Shown in pieces: positions 36,001 through 45,924 of a stretch of 64,000 bases of DNA. The DNA lies in contig CAJBKE010000052.1 in NCBI GenBank assembly GCA_903953565.1, positions 186,001-250,000 on the forward strand, in the 5' to 3' direction. Position 1 is the first letter of the stretch. The number at the start of each line of letters is the position of its first letter. The notes under the pieces were generated by a model, which saw nothing but the letters and a program-made list of their open reading frames with translations, did no database searches and was not told where the DNA came from. A program made the translations under genes and the position numbers. This DNA comes from an uncultured Verrucomicrobiota bacterium (GTDB lineage: Bacteria; Verrucomicrobiota; Verrucomicrobiia; Chthoniobacterales; JACTMZ01).

Positions 36001-36640
36001 GGCGGTAGGCGGCGAGGCGGTTTTCCCCGGCCAACTCGCGCACCTGCACGTCTGCTTCCGGGTCGGAGCCGAAAGTGATCACCTCGAGCGGCGAGGAATC
36101 CGCCTCGAAAAACTCGCCGCGCGGGGTCAGTGCGTCGCTGTTGAGCTGGTAAACGATGTCGATCGCCTGCGACGCCGTGCCGAGTTGCTCCATGAACGAG
36201 TAATAGGTCGCCATGTTGTCCGTGTTCATCCCGGCACGATGCACGAGGTCGTAGAGTTGGATGCCGAGGAGGATCTTGCGGTCCTCGCTCAGCTGGTTCC
36301 GCAATTGCCGCGCCATGGCCCCGAGGTCCTGCTTTTCGTGCAAAGCCTGGCGGAAAAGTTGGCGCAGTTCGGAATAGACCGCCTCGGGATAGTCATAACG
36401 CAGGAACCCGAGGCTCGAGTCGATCTCCTCCTCGAGCAGTTCGCCGTCTACCCGCGCGAAACCGGCAAGGACCTTGATGAGCAGTGGGAGCAAGTTCGGG
36501 CTTTCCGCCACGGTGCGCGGACGGCGCAGGGCGCGCCGCAGCAATGATTCGCCGGCACGTTGAGCGCGGTAAAAATTGCGCAGCGTTCCCTCGAGGCGCC
36601 GGCCGAGGCCGGCACCGGGCGGATTTTCCGTCGCGGGCAT
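33041..36640 (-). CDS. TerB-like/FHA-like/ABCG-type ABC transporter
   Basis: A 1199-residue fusion. Residues about 50-150 resemble a TerB-like helical domain ([24 protein letters not shown]). About 190-470 is beta-rich with FHA-like segments ([34 protein letters not shown]). An ABC ATPase follows: Walker [10 protein letters not shown] (about 497), signature LSGGERKRL (about 603), Walker [12 protein letters not shown]. After a CPAC motif (about 715) come an ABC-2 permease with six helices (about 850-1050) and a last helix near the C-terminus. This is a half-size ABCG-like exporter with added sensory domains. Substrate unknown. Confidence 0.85.
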   Translation of the reverse strand: MPATENPPGAGLGRRLEGTLRNFYRAQRAGESLLRRALRRPRTVAESPNLLPLLIKVLAGFARVDGELLEEEIDSSLGFLRYDYPEAVYSELRQLFRQALHEKQDLGAMARQLRNQLSEDRKILLGIQLYDLVHRAGMNTDNMATYYSFMEQLGTASQAIDIVYQLNSDALTPRGEFFEADSSPLEVITFGSDPEADVQVRELAGENRLAAYRHGDLILIKNLCDHPVSVQGRALRPKEFSRVYPGQRIVVDEKVLTHQDLVFYFNAKKNVSLAHIFVTVSKDNEIQLEKSRTRDSSLEVRFGLKVLVIALKDVPATLDGVRLKAGTKVEAELEGKILFDNDTQLSLSDLRRHAHSYGGRFHLKQSKTTYLVSNNPTLLDEDDILLAPGAGGDVLLRIFCDFEQLVGRLEVLKADHPIMVGEVPVRNEAALRNGDTIQIDPNQSLLCNFSERLLEEERNVIHHLDVRDLVCRFKGGTLGIDGVSFSATRGEMICVMGASGCGKSSLLRALAGQFPPVRGEVLFNGLSLYENFDALKQYVTYIPQFDAFDEHLTIGENLEFAAAIRSPYLSRRERRRRIDGKLAELGLNERRDSVVGAHHRKTLSGGERKRLNIGLDMIGSADIYLFDEPTSGLSSKDSEHVMEIIRAMAHNKIVIVTIHQPSSKIFQMFNKAMLLDRGGRMVFFGTPHEMLSYFAEAEHQQHFGTPLGGCPACGTTRPEFVFDVLETPLRDLSGDIIYEENDRGQLVPVRRYSPDYWRDKYEAWRLMRDVRQPSPEPAAADPQGVAAEPRRSWSAALREEFLQFRTLLARAFISKLRNKGNLATTMIAAPALAALIGAVLRYSEEGIYDFASSFHIPTYLFLSLVVAMFLGLTNSVDDIIRDRPVLQRERNLNVRLGWYILAKVLTLSLFAVIQCVFFILIANWILEVRGMFWIFLAAMVLTAVSGIAIGLLISSLVSEGKTAVNIIPIVLIPQIILGGALIKYEEMNQNLDFVYSISRWFSQNPDAGEARSDLQVPLICEFMPMRWSYEALVYAQAKLNPLTKRQEQIQQQINRLVRQGNLSEAQEERLEDLKELLAIASGLQASDTASLERELRTVDRVLRGEPLADNTPADMSRGVTAERLYVNQKTTDLVNKAEMEQSDYRESRFLNVFFGPEKRYFGIQASVLSFNAWVLLLSSLAMFQALYFVLRHQLNTRVE

Positions 36641-36745
36641 CCGTTGAAATTACCCCCGGCCGGACCGCTGGCAAAGCCTTTGCGCAAGTCGCGAATTGCG
36701 CGACGGCGCTTTCTCGGGCTTAATGTCCGGCCACCTCACCGCGCC

Positions 36746-37843
36746 ATGCCCGCCAAGAAGAAGTCCAGCCGTCCCCTCGAAAACACGCGGGTTCGTCGCC
36801 TCCAGCGCCTCATTGCACCCAAGGCGGTCAAAAAAGAACTGCCCGTCCGCGGCGCTTCGCTCGAGACGGTGACCAAAGGCCGTGCCGAAGCGCAGGCCAT
36901 CCTGCACGGGCGCGACACGCGTCTGCTCGCCATTGTCGGGCCCTGCTCGATCCACGATCCGGAAGGCGCCCTCGATTACGCCCGCCGCCTGGCCGCCCTG
37001 CGCCGTGAATTGGCCGACTCGGTTTGTATTTTCATGCGCGTCTACTTCGAGAAACCGCGCACCACCGTCGGGTGGAAGGGGTTGGTCAACGACCCGCGGA
37101 TGGATGATTCCTGCGACCTTGCCGCCGGCCTGCGCCTCGCGCGCAAACTCCTCCTCGAGATCACGTCGCTCGGATTGCCCGCCGCCACCGAATTCCTCGA
37201 TCCGATCGTTCCGCAATATTTCGCCGATGCGGTCAGCTGGGCGGCCATCGGCGCGCGCACGACCGAATCGCAAACCCACCGGGAAATGGCGAGCGGACTC
37301 TCCATGCCGGTCGGATTCAAAAACAGCACGGATGGCAGCGTGCAAACCGCGCTCGACGCCCTTCTCGCCGCGCGTTCCTCGCACAGCTTTCTCGGCATCG
37401 ATCAGGATGGCTGCACCAGCGTGGTCACCACCGCCGGAAATCCCGACAGCCACATCGTTTTGCGCGGCGGGCGGGAAGGCGGGAACTACAAGTCGCGCCA
37501 TACCGCGGATACAGAACGCCGTCTGCGCGAGGCGGGGCTTCAGCCGGGGTTCATGGTCGACTGCAGTCATGCCAACTCGGCCAAGAACCCGCGCCGCCAA
37601 GCCATTGTCTGGCGCAACGTGCTGGCCCAACGCCGCCGCGGTCGCACGTCGATCATCGGCGCCATGCTCGAAAGCAACTTGGAGGAGGGGAGTCAGCCGG
37701 TCTCCAAGAACCGGAAGAATTTGCGCTACGGTGTGTCTGTGACCGATGCGTGCATTGATTGGAAGTCGACGGAAAAACTTCTGCGCGCCGCGGCGGCGAG
37801 CGAAGGCAAGATTCGCGGAAATCTGCGTGTGACCGTGAAATGA
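36746..37843 (+). CDS. aroF: 3-deoxy-7-phosphoheptulonate (DAHP) synthase, class I
   Basis: A 365-residue AroF/G/H-type enzyme that joins phosphoenolpyruvate and erythrose-4-phosphate at the entry to the shikimate pathway. Landmarks are [70 protein letters not shown] (PEP and metal region), VLRGG and [15 protein letters not shown] 36746 is chosen because upstream codons overlap the divergent ABC gene. The exonuclease gene downstream overlaps the stop by ATGA. Which of the feedback types (AroF, G or H) cannot be decided; the symbol is provisional. Confidence 0.92.
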   Translation: MPAKKKSSRPLENTRVRRLQRLIAPKAVKKELPVRGASLETVTKGRAEAQAILHGRDTRLLAIVGPCSIHDPEGALDYARRLAALRRELADSVCIFMRVYFEKPRTTVGWKGLVNDPRMDDSCDLAAGLRLARKLLLEITSLGLPAATEFLDPIVPQYFADAVSWAAIGARTTESQTHREMASGLSMPVGFKNSTDGSVQTALDALLAARSSHSFLGIDQDGCTSVVTTAGNPDSHIVLRGGREGGNYKSRHTADTERRLREAGLQPGFMVDCSHANSAKNPRRQAIVWRNVLAQRRRGRTSIIGAMLESNLEEGSQPVSKNRKNLRYGVSVTDACIDWKSTEKLLRAAAASEGKIRGNLRVTVK

Positions 37844-38487
37844 ACCCGCTCGATACGCCGGTGCGGGAAGCGGCGTGGGCGGCGGTGGATTTCGAGAGCG
37901 CGGGCGCGGCGCCGGGGCGCAGCGACGAGCCGGTGCAGGTTGGAATGGCCATTTGGCGTGGCGCCGCGTTCGGTGAATTTTTCCGCAGCTACATTCATTC
38001 ACCCGTGCGCATCACGCGCAGCGCGCAGGCCGTTCACGGGATCGCCGACCAGGATATCGCGTCGGCGCCGTCCATGCCCGCTCTGTGGCCGGAATTCAAA
38101 GTGCGGTTGTCCGGTGCGGTCGTCGTCGCGCATGGTGCGGGCACGGAAAAGCGTTTCCTGCGTTCCTTTCCTCTCCACGGGTTCGGGCCATGGCTCGACA
38201 CCTTGGCTGTGGCACGGGCCGCTTTGCCTGCTCTGCCGGACCACTCGCTCGGGAGCGTGGCGCGCGCGGTCGGGGCCGAAGACGAAGTGTGCGCCTTGTG
38301 CCCCGGATACGAATGGCATGACGCACTGTTCGACGCGGTGGCGTGCCTGGTCATCCTTCGCCGCATCGTCGAATGCTGCGGGTTGCATGACGCCACGGTC
38401 GGCGAGTTGATCTCCGCGGACGCCTCGGCCTACCGCCGCCGCCGTACGTTCCTGCGGACGGCAAAGTCGGCGGGCTGGGCAGACTGA
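37840..38487 (+). CDS. DEDDh 3'-5' exonuclease (DnaQ epsilon-like)
   Basis: A 215-residue protein with the three exonuclease motifs: VDFESAG (Exo I, Asp and Glu), [11 protein letters not shown] (Exo II position), and HDALFDAVA (Exo III, His and Asp). This is the DEDDh type shared by the proofreading subunit of DNA polymerase III and by RNase T-like proteins. The start overlaps the DAHP synthase stop (ATGA), so translation is coupled although function is unrelated. Exo II normally has Asp where this protein shows Gly-Ala, so activity may be altered. Confidence 0.8.
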   Translation: MNPLDTPVREAAWAAVDFESAGAAPGRSDEPVQVGMAIWRGAAFGEFFRSYIHSPVRITRSAQAVHGIADQDIASAPSMPALWPEFKVRLSGAVVVAHGAGTEKRFLRSFPLHGFGPWLDTLAVARAALPALPDHSLGSVARAVGAEDEVCALCPGYEWHDALFDAVACLVILRRIVECCGLHDATVGELISADASAYRRRRTFLRTAKSAGWAD

Positions 38488-38553
38488 TCTTTTTTGTGCG
38501 TTGCCCGTCACTGAGGGGCCCGGCTAGTGTCGCAGGCCTGATTTAGCTACCCC

Positions 38554-40749
38554 ATGAACCAACTCGTCTATCTCCTTCCGGCTGCGGGAATTCTCGCCCT
38601 TCTCTTCACCTTTTTCCGTTCCCGCTGGATCGCTAGTCAACCCGCAGGCAACGAGCAAATGCAGCGTATCGGCGCGTTCATCTCCGAGGGCGCGATGGCC
38701 TTCCTGCGCGCCGAATACAGCGTGCTCGCCGGCTTCGTTGTGATCGTTGGGGCCTTGCTTGCTTGGCAGGGAGCTTCCGAAGTGGAGTCCAGCCCGCTTG
38801 TGGCGCTCTCCTTCGTTTCCGGCGCGGTGTGTTCGGCCCTCGCCGGTTACATAGGTATGCGCGTGGCGACCAAAGCCAACGTTCGCACCACCGCCGCCGC
38901 GCAAACCGGCCTTAACCAGGCGCTGCGTGTTGCCTTCAATGGCGGCTCTGTCATGGGCATGGGAGTGGTTGGTCTCGGTCTTCTCGGGCTCAGTATTTTG
39001 TTCATCTACTACACGAGCGTGTTCGGGGCGTCCGCCGAGATGGATGTGGCCAAGGTCATGACCGTTCTGACTGGATTTTCCTTCGGTGCCTCATCGATTG
39101 CTCTCTTCGCCCGTGTTGGCGGTGGCATCTACACCAAAGCGGCGGATGTGGGCGCCGACCTCGTTGGCAAGGTGGAGGCGGGAATCCCCGAAGACCATCC
39201 GCTCAACCCCGCGACGATTGCGGACAACGTCGGCGACAACGTCGGTGATGTGGCCGGCATGGGTGCCGACCTTTTCGAATCTTATGTTGGCGCGATCGTC
39301 GGCACGATGGTCATCGGAGTGGCCATGGTCGCTCTGCCCGAATTCCAGCAACATGCTCCGTTCGGGGGATTGTCCGCCGTGCTTTTGCCCATGCTCCTTG
39401 CCGCGGCGGGTATTGTCGCGTCAATCCTCGGCACGTTCTTTGTCCGCGTGCGTGAGGGAGGTAACCCGCAGATCGCGCTCAACACCGGACAATTTGTCGC
39501 GGCGGGCCTCTTGCTCGTGATCAGCTGGTTCCTTGTCACCGGACTTCTTCCTGCGCAGTGGACCCTCGGCGGAGTGACCTACACCGCTGCGGGCGTCTAC
39601 TGGGCGACGATCGCCGGCCTCGTTGCCGGCGTGGCCATCGGTTTGATCACCGAGTATTACACCGGCTTCGGGAAAAAGCCGGTCCTTGATATTGCGCGTC
39701 AGTCCCTCACCGGCACTGCGACCAACATTATCGCCGGGTTGGGTGTCGGCATGCGTTCGACCGCGCTTCCGATACTCGTTCTTGCTGGGGCCGTGATTCT
39801 TGCCCACGAGATGGCCGGTCTTTACGGCATCGCCATTGCCGCGGTCGGCATGCTGGCCAATACCGGTATCCAATTGGCGGTCGATGCCTATGGTCCGATT
39901 TCCGACAATGCCGGCGGTGTGGCCGAGATGTCGCGTCTTCCCAAGGAAGTGCGCGCCCGCACGGACAAACTTGACGCCGTCGGCAACACGACGGCTGCCA
40001 TCGGCAAAGGCTTCGCCATTGCGTCCGCCGCATTGACCGCGCTTGCGCTGTTCAGTGCGTTCATGGCTGTGACCGGCCTCAAGTCCATCGACATTTCGCA
40101 CGCTTCCGTCATGGCGATGCTTTTTGTAGGCGCGATGCTTCCGTTCCTTTTCTCCGCATTGGCGCTCGGTGCGGTCGGTCGTGCCGCCATGGCTATGATC
40201 CAGGAAGTCCGCCGCCAATTCAGCGATATCAAGGAGTTGCGCGCCGCGCTCGATGTGATGCGCCGCAACGAAGGCGTCGAGCACGAGTATTGGTCAAAGC
40301 AGGATCAAGCCGTCTTCGAGGATGCGCACGGGAAGGCCGAATACGGCAAGTGCGTCGAGATCTCCACCAAGGCCGCCATTCGCGAAATGGTCATGCCAGG
40401 TCTGCTCGCCGTGGTCGCCCCTGTCGTGGTCGGCTTCGCTTTCAAATGGGTCACTGGCTCGGGTGCGGAAGCACTCGGCGGTTTGCTTGCCGGCGTCACG
40501 GTATCAGGGGTGTTGCTCGCCATCTTTCAAGCCAACTCGGGCGGCGCGTGGGACAACGCGAAAAAGATGTTCGAGGAAGGTGTCGAGATCCAGGGCCAGA
40601 AATACTACAAAGGCTCCGATCCGCACAAAGCGGCTGTGGTCGGCGACACTGTCGGTGATCCGTTCAAGGACACTGCCGGTCCGTCCATCAACATCCTGCT
40701 CAAGTTGATCTCCGTCGTGGCCCTCGTCATCGGACCGTTGATCCGCTAA
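38554..40749 (+). CDS. hppA: Membrane-bound ion-translocating pyrophosphatase
   Basis: A 731-residue protein with about 16 membrane helices. The catalytic segment is [44 protein letters not shown], with conserved Asp and Lys residues; a second pyrophosphate loop near the end reads [15 protein letters not shown]. The [10 protein letters not shown] segment has Ala rather than Lys at the position that distinguishes subfamilies, so this is the K+-dependent type. It cleaves pyrophosphate and pumps H+ or Na+ across the membrane; which ion cannot be read safely. It stands alone, with its own upstream gap. Confidence 0.95.
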   Translation: MNQLVYLLPAAGILALLFTFFRSRWIASQPAGNEQMQRIGAFISEGAMAFLRAEYSVLAGFVVIVGALLAWQGASEVESSPLVALSFVSGAVCSALAGYIGMRVATKANVRTTAAAQTGLNQALRVAFNGGSVMGMGVVGLGLLGLSILFIYYTSVFGASAEMDVAKVMTVLTGFSFGASSIALFARVGGGIYTKAADVGADLVGKVEAGIPEDHPLNPATIADNVGDNVGDVAGMGADLFESYVGAIVGTMVIGVAMVALPEFQQHAPFGGLSAVLLPMLLAAAGIVASILGTFFVRVREGGNPQIALNTGQFVAAGLLLVISWFLVTGLLPAQWTLGGVTYTAAGVYWATIAGLVAGVAIGLITEYYTGFGKKPVLDIARQSLTGTATNIIAGLGVGMRSTALPILVLAGAVILAHEMAGLYGIAIAAVGMLANTGIQLAVDAYGPISDNAGGVAEMSRLPKEVRARTDKLDAVGNTTAAIGKGFAIASAALTALALFSAFMAVTGLKSIDISHASVMAMLFVGAMLPFLFSALALGAVGRAAMAMIQEVRRQFSDIKELRAALDVMRRNEGVEHEYWSKQDQAVFEDAHGKAEYGKCVEISTKAAIREMVMPGLLAVVAPVVVGFAFKWVTGSGAEALGGLLAGVTVSGVLLAIFQANSGGAWDNAKKMFEEGVEIQGQKYYKGSDPHKAAVVGDTVGDPFKDTAGPSINILLKLISVVALVIGPLIR

Positions 40750-40771
40750 GGCCGCGCGCGAGCTTACATAG

Positions 40772-41851
40772 CTAAAGCTGGCAAGGTTTCAGCGTATTCA
40801 GCGTGGTTTGCACCTCGCGCACGACCTTGCCGTCGACATCGTGGATTTCGAGTTTGATCGCCGGATCCTCCTGCGACCAGTCCACCTCGATCAATCCGAA
40901 GTTTGGTTGGTTGTAAATCTCCGTCCCTTCGACCCGGAAGTGGTTCACCTCCTCGGGCAGGCCGGTTTGGTTCAGCCCGCTCGAGGTAACTTCATACACG
41001 GGGTAGAAGGGTCCGCCGTCCGTCTCGGGTGGGAGCACGGAAAGTTCCGAAAGATGCCGATCGCCGCTCAGAATGACGACGTTCCTCGCGTTGTCGCGGA
41101 TGGCATCGAGCAACTTTTTCCTCTCCCGCGGCAGGTTGCCCCATTTTTCCCAGCCGTGCTCGTTGGGAATCACTTGGATACTGCTGACCAGCAGGCGCAA
41201 CTCCGCCGGCTTTTTCAACTCCTCGACGAGCCAATTCCACTGGTCCTTGCCGAGCATCGAGCTGTCGCTCTCTTCGTCCGGCAGATAGCGGCCGACCTTG
41301 TTCCCGCTTTCGGCCCGTGCCGCCTTCAGCTCTTCCTTGGTCATCTTGCGGATAGGTCCGCGGAACCAACGGGTATCGAGCAGAATCACATGCACGCGTT
41401 TTCCCTCGGGTCCGTAAATCTTGGCATCGTAAACCCCGCCACGCTTCCGCAGCGGGGAATCCTCCGGCGTGGCGAAGAATTTCATGAAAGCATCCTTGGC
41501 TGCCTGCTTGCCCTCGAACTCCTCGCCCGCGTCGTTCTTGCCGTAGTCATGGTCGTCCCATGTGCCGATGACCGGACAAGCCTCACGCAGTGCGGAGAAT
41601 CCCGGAATTTGTGCGAGTTGCTCGTAGCTGTTGCGCAGCTTCACCGGGTCTGCACTGTCCGCATAAACATTGTCGCCGGTGAAAATGAAGAGCTGTGGCT
41701 TCAGATTGTTGATTGCCTCCCAGATCGGCTGCGGACGGTGCTCGTTGGCGCAGGAACCGAAGGCGATGCGGGAGAGGGGTTCCTTCGCCGCGGGGCAGGA
41801 CACGATGGCGGTGAGGAGGGTTGCGCAGAACACGTGACGCACATTATTCAT
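40772..41851 (-). CDS. PhoD-like alkaline phosphatase/phosphodiesterase
   Basis: A 359-residue protein of the metallophosphatase fold: RIAFGSCAN, FTGDNVYAD, GTWDDHDYGKND and VILSGDRHLSELS supply the metal ligands in PhoD order. The N-terminus (from ATG 41851) is a signal sequence with IVSC at about residue 19, a possible lipobox, so it may be an outer- or inner-membrane lipoprotein. The longer frame from 41941 has no signal peptide and is less likely. Substrates of the family are phosphodiesters and teichoic-acid-like polymers. It converges with hppA. Confidence 0.85.
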   Translation of the reverse strand: MNNVRHVFCATLLTAIVSCPAAKEPLSRIAFGSCANEHRPQPIWEAINNLKPQLFIFTGDNVYADSADPVKLRNSYEQLAQIPGFSALREACPVIGTWDDHDYGKNDAGEEFEGKQAAKDAFMKFFATPEDSPLRKRGGVYDAKIYGPEGKRVHVILLDTRWFRGPIRKMTKEELKAARAESGNKVGRYLPDEESDSSMLGKDQWNWLVEELKKPAELRLLVSSIQVIPNEHGWEKWGNLPRERKKLLDAIRDNARNVVILSGDRHLSELSVLPPETDGGPFYPVYEVTSSGLNQTGLPEEVNHFRVEGTEIYNQPNFGLIEVDWSQEDPAIKLEIHDVDGKVVREVQTTLNTLKPCQL

Positions 41852-41943
41852 AGCTGCGAACTTACACCGCGTCTGCGGGTGACAAAGCGCAATCCGCGAC
41901 CTCCGGCATTGCCAAACAGTCTGCCCGATATTAACAAGCACCC

Positions 41944-42165
41944 ATGCAAGATCCCTTTGTCAAATCGGCTACCCGCGGCCTGATCATTTCACATATCGCC
42001 CTTGGTCTGGCCGGCTTCGGTGCGGTTACCCTATTCAGCCTGCTCGCCTTCACCCAGTTCTACGCTCTCGTCGTTGTCGTCCCGTTTATCGCGCTCGCTC
42101 TGGTCACGATGGGGGCGCTCCTGCTGTTGAAGCGCGATGCCGACCGCCGCAAGCGCGGCGACTGA
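41944..42165 (+). CDS. Small two-helix membrane protein of unknown function
   Basis: A 73-residue protein with two predicted transmembrane segments (about 12-34 and 38-60) and a basic tail (KRDADRRKRGD). It is divergent from the PhoD-like gene with 92 bases between. No family recognised. The following 205 bases hold no gene. Confidence 0.6.
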   Translation: MQDPFVKSATRGLIISHIALGLAGFGAVTLFSLLAFTQFYALVVVVPFIALALVTMGALLLLKRDADRRKRGD

Positions 42166-42370
42166 CCACCCGCTTGTAGGTGAACGGTGAATGCCTCAGC
42201 GCGCGGCACGCCGCGCCGCTATTGCGTCCTCTACCAGCCAGCAGCCCCGGTGTTCGCAACGGCCTCGAACTGACGCACCCCCCTGAGGACCGAACCCGCT
42301 TAGACCCGACCGGACGGCTTTCGCTTCCGGGTGCACACGCGTATATTCACTCCATCAGTGCTCCGCGCCC

Positions 42371-43399
42371 ATGATCTCCCGCCGCAAAGAGAAATACCCG
42401 GTCAGCCCTTCGCTTATGCAGTATCTGCATCACTTCGGGCGCCGCGCGGATATTCCGGTCGTCTACGATGACTTGCTCCGTTTCACCGCGTCCATGCCCT
42501 ACGAGAATCCCTCGGGCCAGGAAACGCTCTGGCTCACCGTGGCCTACGAGCCCTCGGTCATGGCCGAACTGCAGCCGAAGCTCACCCGCCTTTATGCCAT
42601 GCTCAAGATCGGCGGCGATCTGTCCCGCACCGAGCACCTTGCCGTCGAGCGTGTTGATTTCGGCGACTTCGGAAACTCCCGGCCGTTCCGCATCCGCATC
42701 ATCAACCGCTTCAACGGCAACACCGACCACTACTACGTGAAATACGCGGACGCCTCGCGTATTTACGGTCTGGAGCTCGAACATCTTCTCTCGCCCTTCC
42801 GCATCAATTACCTCGTCCGCGAGAACACCCTCATCGAAGAACACATCGCCGGCATTCCGGGCGACAATTTCATCGGGACCTATCTTGAACGCGAGGACGT
42901 CAACAAAGTCCGCATCGCCAAAGAATTCGTCAAATTCGCCGAGCGTTGCTATCTGCGCCTTTTGGGCGACATGCGCGCGGTGAACTACGTCGTGGACATC
43001 ACGCCCGACTTCGAAGAAGTGCAATACCGCGTCCGCCCGATCGACTTCGACCAGCAATGCTACGAGAAGCGCCTCGAGGTCTACCGCCCGCATCTTTTCC
43101 CGGACAACAAGCCGGTCGACGATCTCGTGCGGGAACACCTCAACGTCCCGACCATCGTGCAATACCGCCAGGAGGAGCGTTCACAGACGGCCCGCCGCAT
43201 CCAGGCGGAAAGCCGGCGCTACACCGCTCTGCTCTCGACCATGAGGAAGACGCCGATTGCTCCGCAGGACCATGTCGAGCAACTCGCAACGGAGCTCGAT
43301 GCTTACCACGAGTGCAAGGACTTCACCGGTGCCGCCTCCATGGCCGACCTCGTTGTGCGGCACCTGCAACGCCTGCTCGCCGGCGAGATCCGCGACTAA
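42371..43399 (+). CDS. Conserved hypothetical protein
   Basis: A 342-residue soluble protein without a signal peptide. I do not recognise the family. It has RIRIINRFNGNTDHYYVKYADASRIYGLELEHLL in the middle and VQYRVRPIDFDQQCYEKR about 80 residues later; the first could be a VxK-type strand and the second a DFD-type metal loop, so a divergent kinase-like fold is conceivable, but this is only a pattern impression. The C-terminal 80 residues are mostly helical. The gene is monocistronic, between the small membrane protein and tRNA-Glu. Confidence 0.65.
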   Translation: MISRRKEKYPVSPSLMQYLHHFGRRADIPVVYDDLLRFTASMPYENPSGQETLWLTVAYEPSVMAELQPKLTRLYAMLKIGGDLSRTEHLAVERVDFGDFGNSRPFRIRIINRFNGNTDHYYVKYADASRIYGLELEHLLSPFRINYLVRENTLIEEHIAGIPGDNFIGTYLEREDVNKVRIAKEFVKFAERCYLRLLGDMRAVNYVVDITPDFEEVQYRVRPIDFDQQCYEKRLEVYRPHLFPDNKPVDDLVREHLNVPTIVQYRQEERSQTARRIQAESRRYTALLSTMRKTPIAPQDHVEQLATELDAYHECKDFTGAASMADLVVRHLQRLLAGEIRD

Positions 43400-43411
43400 C
43401 GCGTAAAAAAT

Positions 43412-43487
<76 letters not shown>

Positions 43488-43575
43488 GTTGGGAACTGGG
43501 CATTATGCCGGAGGCCGCGCTCTTTTCAAGTCTGCCCCCCTCGACACGCTCAGAGGTTGGAGACAGGATCACCCG

Positions 43576-43839
43576 ATGGACAATGGCGGATTCACCACGG
43601 TTTTGGGACTGGTCGCGGGCACGCTGACGACGCTGTCCTTCCTGCCGCAGCTGCTCAAGGCGTGGAAGTCGCGCTCCACGCACGACATTTCTTTCGGGAT
43701 GCTGGCGTTGTTCTCCGCGGGCTTGGTGCTTTGGATTGTTTACGGCCTCATCGTGGCAGACGTGCCGGTCATCATGGCCAATTCGGTGACGCTGGTCTTT
43801 GTCGGACTCATCCTCGTCCTTAAGCTGCGTTATCGGTAA
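43576..43839 (+). CDS. SemiSWEET-type PQ-loop sugar transporter
   Basis: An 87-residue protein with three transmembrane helices and the PQ motif FLPQLLKAWKSRSTHDIS after the first helix, the mark of bacterial SemiSWEETs, which dimerise to form a facilitative sugar carrier. ATG 43576 is chosen over 43489 because the extra N-terminal residues are polar and not conserved. A palindromic repeat follows immediately. Confidence 0.88.
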   Translation: MDNGGFTTVLGLVAGTLTTLSFLPQLLKAWKSRSTHDISFGMLALFSAGLVLWIVYGLIVADVPVIMANSVTLVFVGLILVLKLRYR

Positions 43840-43846
43840 GCCTTGA

Positions 43847-43914
43847 AGGTGGATCGCGACGTCCCATCGCGATTTTTGGCCATCCATGTCGCGCCGGGAC
43901 GGCGCGACCCACCT
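43847..43914. repeat. Dispersed palindromic repeat, family B copy 2
   Basis: Outer arms AGGTGG/CCACCT bound two hairpins: ATCGCGA/TCGCGAT (43853-43873) and GTCGCGCC/GGCGCGAC (43888-43908). The second hairpin equals, base for base over 19 positions, the reverse complement of the first hairpin at 31953-31971, and the other pair matches as well; so this is the 31947-32018 element in reverse orientation. Confidence 0.75.
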
Positions 43915-43961
43915 CCATCCTTGCCCGCCCGCCGCCGCTGTCGCATTCTCTCCTTCCCATC

Positions 43962-44201
43962 ATGATCATCTACATCAAAAGCCACTGTCCCTGGTGCAAA
44001 GAAGCGCTCGCCTGGCTCGACCAGCATGGCTACCGCTACGAAGTCCGCGAAGTGCTCGAAGATCCCGAAGCCATGGAGCGCATGCGCGAAATTTCCGGTC
44101 AGTCGCTGACCCCGACCATGGAAGTGGACGGCAAAGTCCTGGCCGATTTTGACACGGGACAGCTCTCGGAATTCCTCGACGCCAACGGCATCAAGCCTTG
44201 A
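43962..44201 (+). CDS. Glutaredoxin
   Basis: A 79-residue glutaredoxin with active-site Cys9-Pro-Trp-Cys12 (CPWC), the TPTMEVDG cis-proline loop and GQLSEFLDANG for the last helix. It would reduce disulfides with glutathione or a similar thiol. Its stop overlaps the TTG start of the next gene. Confidence 0.9.
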   Translation: MIIYIKSHCPWCKEALAWLDQHGYRYEVREVLEDPEAMERMREISGQSLTPTMEVDGKVLADFDTGQLSEFLDANGIKP

Positions 44202-45013
44202 ACGAACTTCTCCTTTTCCTCGGTCTCATCGTCCTGACCGCGGCCTGCCTCCAGTTCGCGCATCCGGTCATGCGCAGGCTGGGACTACTCAGCGTGGCGG
44301 TGACGGTTTTCACGGCTGGTTACCTGCTCGCGGGCCACATCTGGGGCGGCGTTGCCGGGGTGGTTGCGCTGCTCCTGCTGCCATGGGTCGAAATTCTTTT
44401 GCGCATTCGCAAACTCCGCCTGCCGTTGCGTAAACACCTGCGTCAGGTCGCGCCGCCCTCGCGGGAAGTTTTTCCCGACCTCCCCGAAGTCACGGACACG
44501 ATCGAAGTCTCCGGTTTCGAGCATGCGGCCGATCTCGGCTGGGAGATGGACGAATACCGCCAGTTCCTGCGGCTCTTCGCCAACCCGGAGAAGCGGGAAG
44601 AGGCGGCCATCACCTGCATCGAGCAGAACCAGATCGGATTTCATTTCGCGAGCGTGACCTCGCGCGCGGCCGATGGTTCGGTCTTCATCACTTGGAATTG
44701 CCCGGTGCTCTCCAGTCTGAAGTCGTTGCCGACCGTTCATCTCAACCGCATGGCCGGAGAGACGTCGTTTGGCGCCCTGCTTGCCGGACACGATGCCTTC
44801 CTCGCGGAGAGGGGAATCGCGCGCGAGACCCTGCAGGCGGTTGATCCGGATTCGGTCCGCGTTTCCGTCGAGCGCGACATGGAAACGCAGCTGCAGCACA
44901 ACCTCAGCGAAGGGCTGCTCGAGCGTGAAGGCGAGGAGCACGGACGTTATTCCTGGCGCGGAATGCTTTTCTTGTGGTGCCAGTGCCTTCGCGATATTTT
45001 CCGGCTTTCGTGA
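44198..45013 (+). CDS. Membrane-anchored hypothetical protein (TTG start)
   Basis: A 271-residue protein beginning at TTG 44198, which overlaps the glutaredoxin stop. The first 75 residues form two transmembrane helices; the rest (about 95-271) is a cytoplasmic domain with no family I recognise (GWEMDEYRQFLRLFANPEKREEAA; FITWNCPVLSSLKSLPTVHLNRMAG). No ATG is available nearby, so TTG is the best start. It is followed directly by deoC; GTGA at 45010 overlaps its stop. Confidence 0.65.
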   Translation: MNELLLFLGLIVLTAACLQFAHPVMRRLGLLSVAVTVFTAGYLLAGHIWGGVAGVVALLLLPWVEILLRIRKLRLPLRKHLRQVAPPSREVFPDLPEVTDTIEVSGFEHAADLGWEMDEYRQFLRLFANPEKREEAAITCIEQNQIGFHFASVTSRAADGSVFITWNCPVLSSLKSLPTVHLNRMAGETSFGALLAGHDAFLAERGIARETLQAVDPDSVRVSVERDMETQLQHNLSEGLLEREGEEHGRYSWRGMLFLWCQCLRDIFRLS

Positions 45014-45027
45014 GTGCCCTGTTCCCC

Positions 45028-45924
45028 ATGACCAGGCAATCGTCCTCGTTCGGGCGGGTCGACCAGATTATGGTCGAAGAACGCGCCGCCACCTTCACCA
45101 AGCGGAGCATCAAAGCCGAATCGAAGATGGAGGGGCTGCGTCTCGCCTTCTCGATGCTCGACCTGACCACGCTCGAAGGACGCGACACGCCGGGCAAAGT
45201 GATGACGCTTTGCCACAAGGCTATGCACCCGGCACCCGAGCGCTACGGGGTGGGGCCGGTTGCGGCGGTTTGCGTTTATCCGAACCTCGTTCCTGCAGCC
45301 AAAGCCTTCCTCCGCGGTTCGAGCGTCAAAGTGGCCGCCGTGGCCACCTATTTTCCGAGCGGGCAATCCTCGCTCAAAACCAAACTCGAAGACACGCGCG
45401 TCGCGCTCAAGGCCGGAGCGGACGAAATCGACATGGTCATCGACCGCGCCGCGTTCCTCCGCGGCGAGTATGCCAAAGTCCATGACGAGATTGCCGCGGT
45501 GAAACAGCTTTGCGGGGACGTGCATCTCAAGGTCATCCTCGAAACAGGCGAACTGGTCACTTACGACAATGTGCGCGCCGCAAGCATGATCGCCATGCAG
45601 GCGGGCGGGGACTTCATCAAGACATCAACCGGCAAGGTCAGTCCCGCTGCCACCCTGCCGGTCACGCTGGTCATGCTCGACGCGATCCGCGAATTCTTCT
45701 TTGCCACCGGGATCCGCATCGGCATGAAACCGGCCGGTGGCATCCGCACGGCCAAGCAGGCGTTGCATTACATGGTCATGGTCAACGAAACCCTCGGGGA
45801 CGATTGGCTCACGCCGGATATGTTTCGCCTTGGTGCCAGCACGCTGGCCAATGACATTCTCCTGCAAATCGCCAAAGGTGTCGATGGACGCTATCAAAGC
45901 GGCGATTACTTCTCCCTGCCATGA
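45028..45924 (+). CDS. deoC: Deoxyribose-phosphate aldolase
   Basis: A 298-residue TIM-barrel aldolase that splits 2-deoxyribose-5-phosphate to acetaldehyde and glyceraldehyde-3-phosphate. The Schiff-base Lys is in GGDFIKTSTGK; VAAVCVYPNLV, GADEIDMVID and LKVILETGEL are the other family marks. ATG 45028 is taken; GTG 45010, overlapping the previous stop, is an equally plausible start. The aldehyde dehydrogenase gene follows with an ATGA overlap and would oxidise the acetaldehyde, so the pair makes a deoxynucleoside salvage step. Confidence 0.93.
   Translation: MTRQSSSFGRVDQIMVEERAATFTKRSIKAESKMEGLRLAFSMLDLTTLEGRDTPGKVMTLCHKAMHPAPERYGVGPVAAVCVYPNLVPAAKAFLRGSSVKVAAVATYFPSGQSSLKTKLEDTRVALKAGADEIDMVIDRAAFLRGEYAKVHDEIAAVKQLCGDVHLKVILETGELVTYDNVRAASMIAMQAGGDFIKTSTGKVSPAATLPVTLVMLDAIREFFFATGIRIGMKPAGGIRTAKQALHYMVMVNETLGDDWLTPDMFRLGASTLANDILLQIAKGVDGRYQSGDYFSLP

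Noticed and set aside
34988-36547. 519-codon open frame antisense to the ABC transporter gene
   Set aside because: Its strand opposes an ABC gene with Walker A, signature and Walker B motifs; the antisense frame has low-complexity Val/Glu/Arg make-up.
43847-43914. Possible riboswitch before glutaredoxin
   Set aside because: The fold is explained by the family B repeat, which also occurs elsewhere in reverse orientation.
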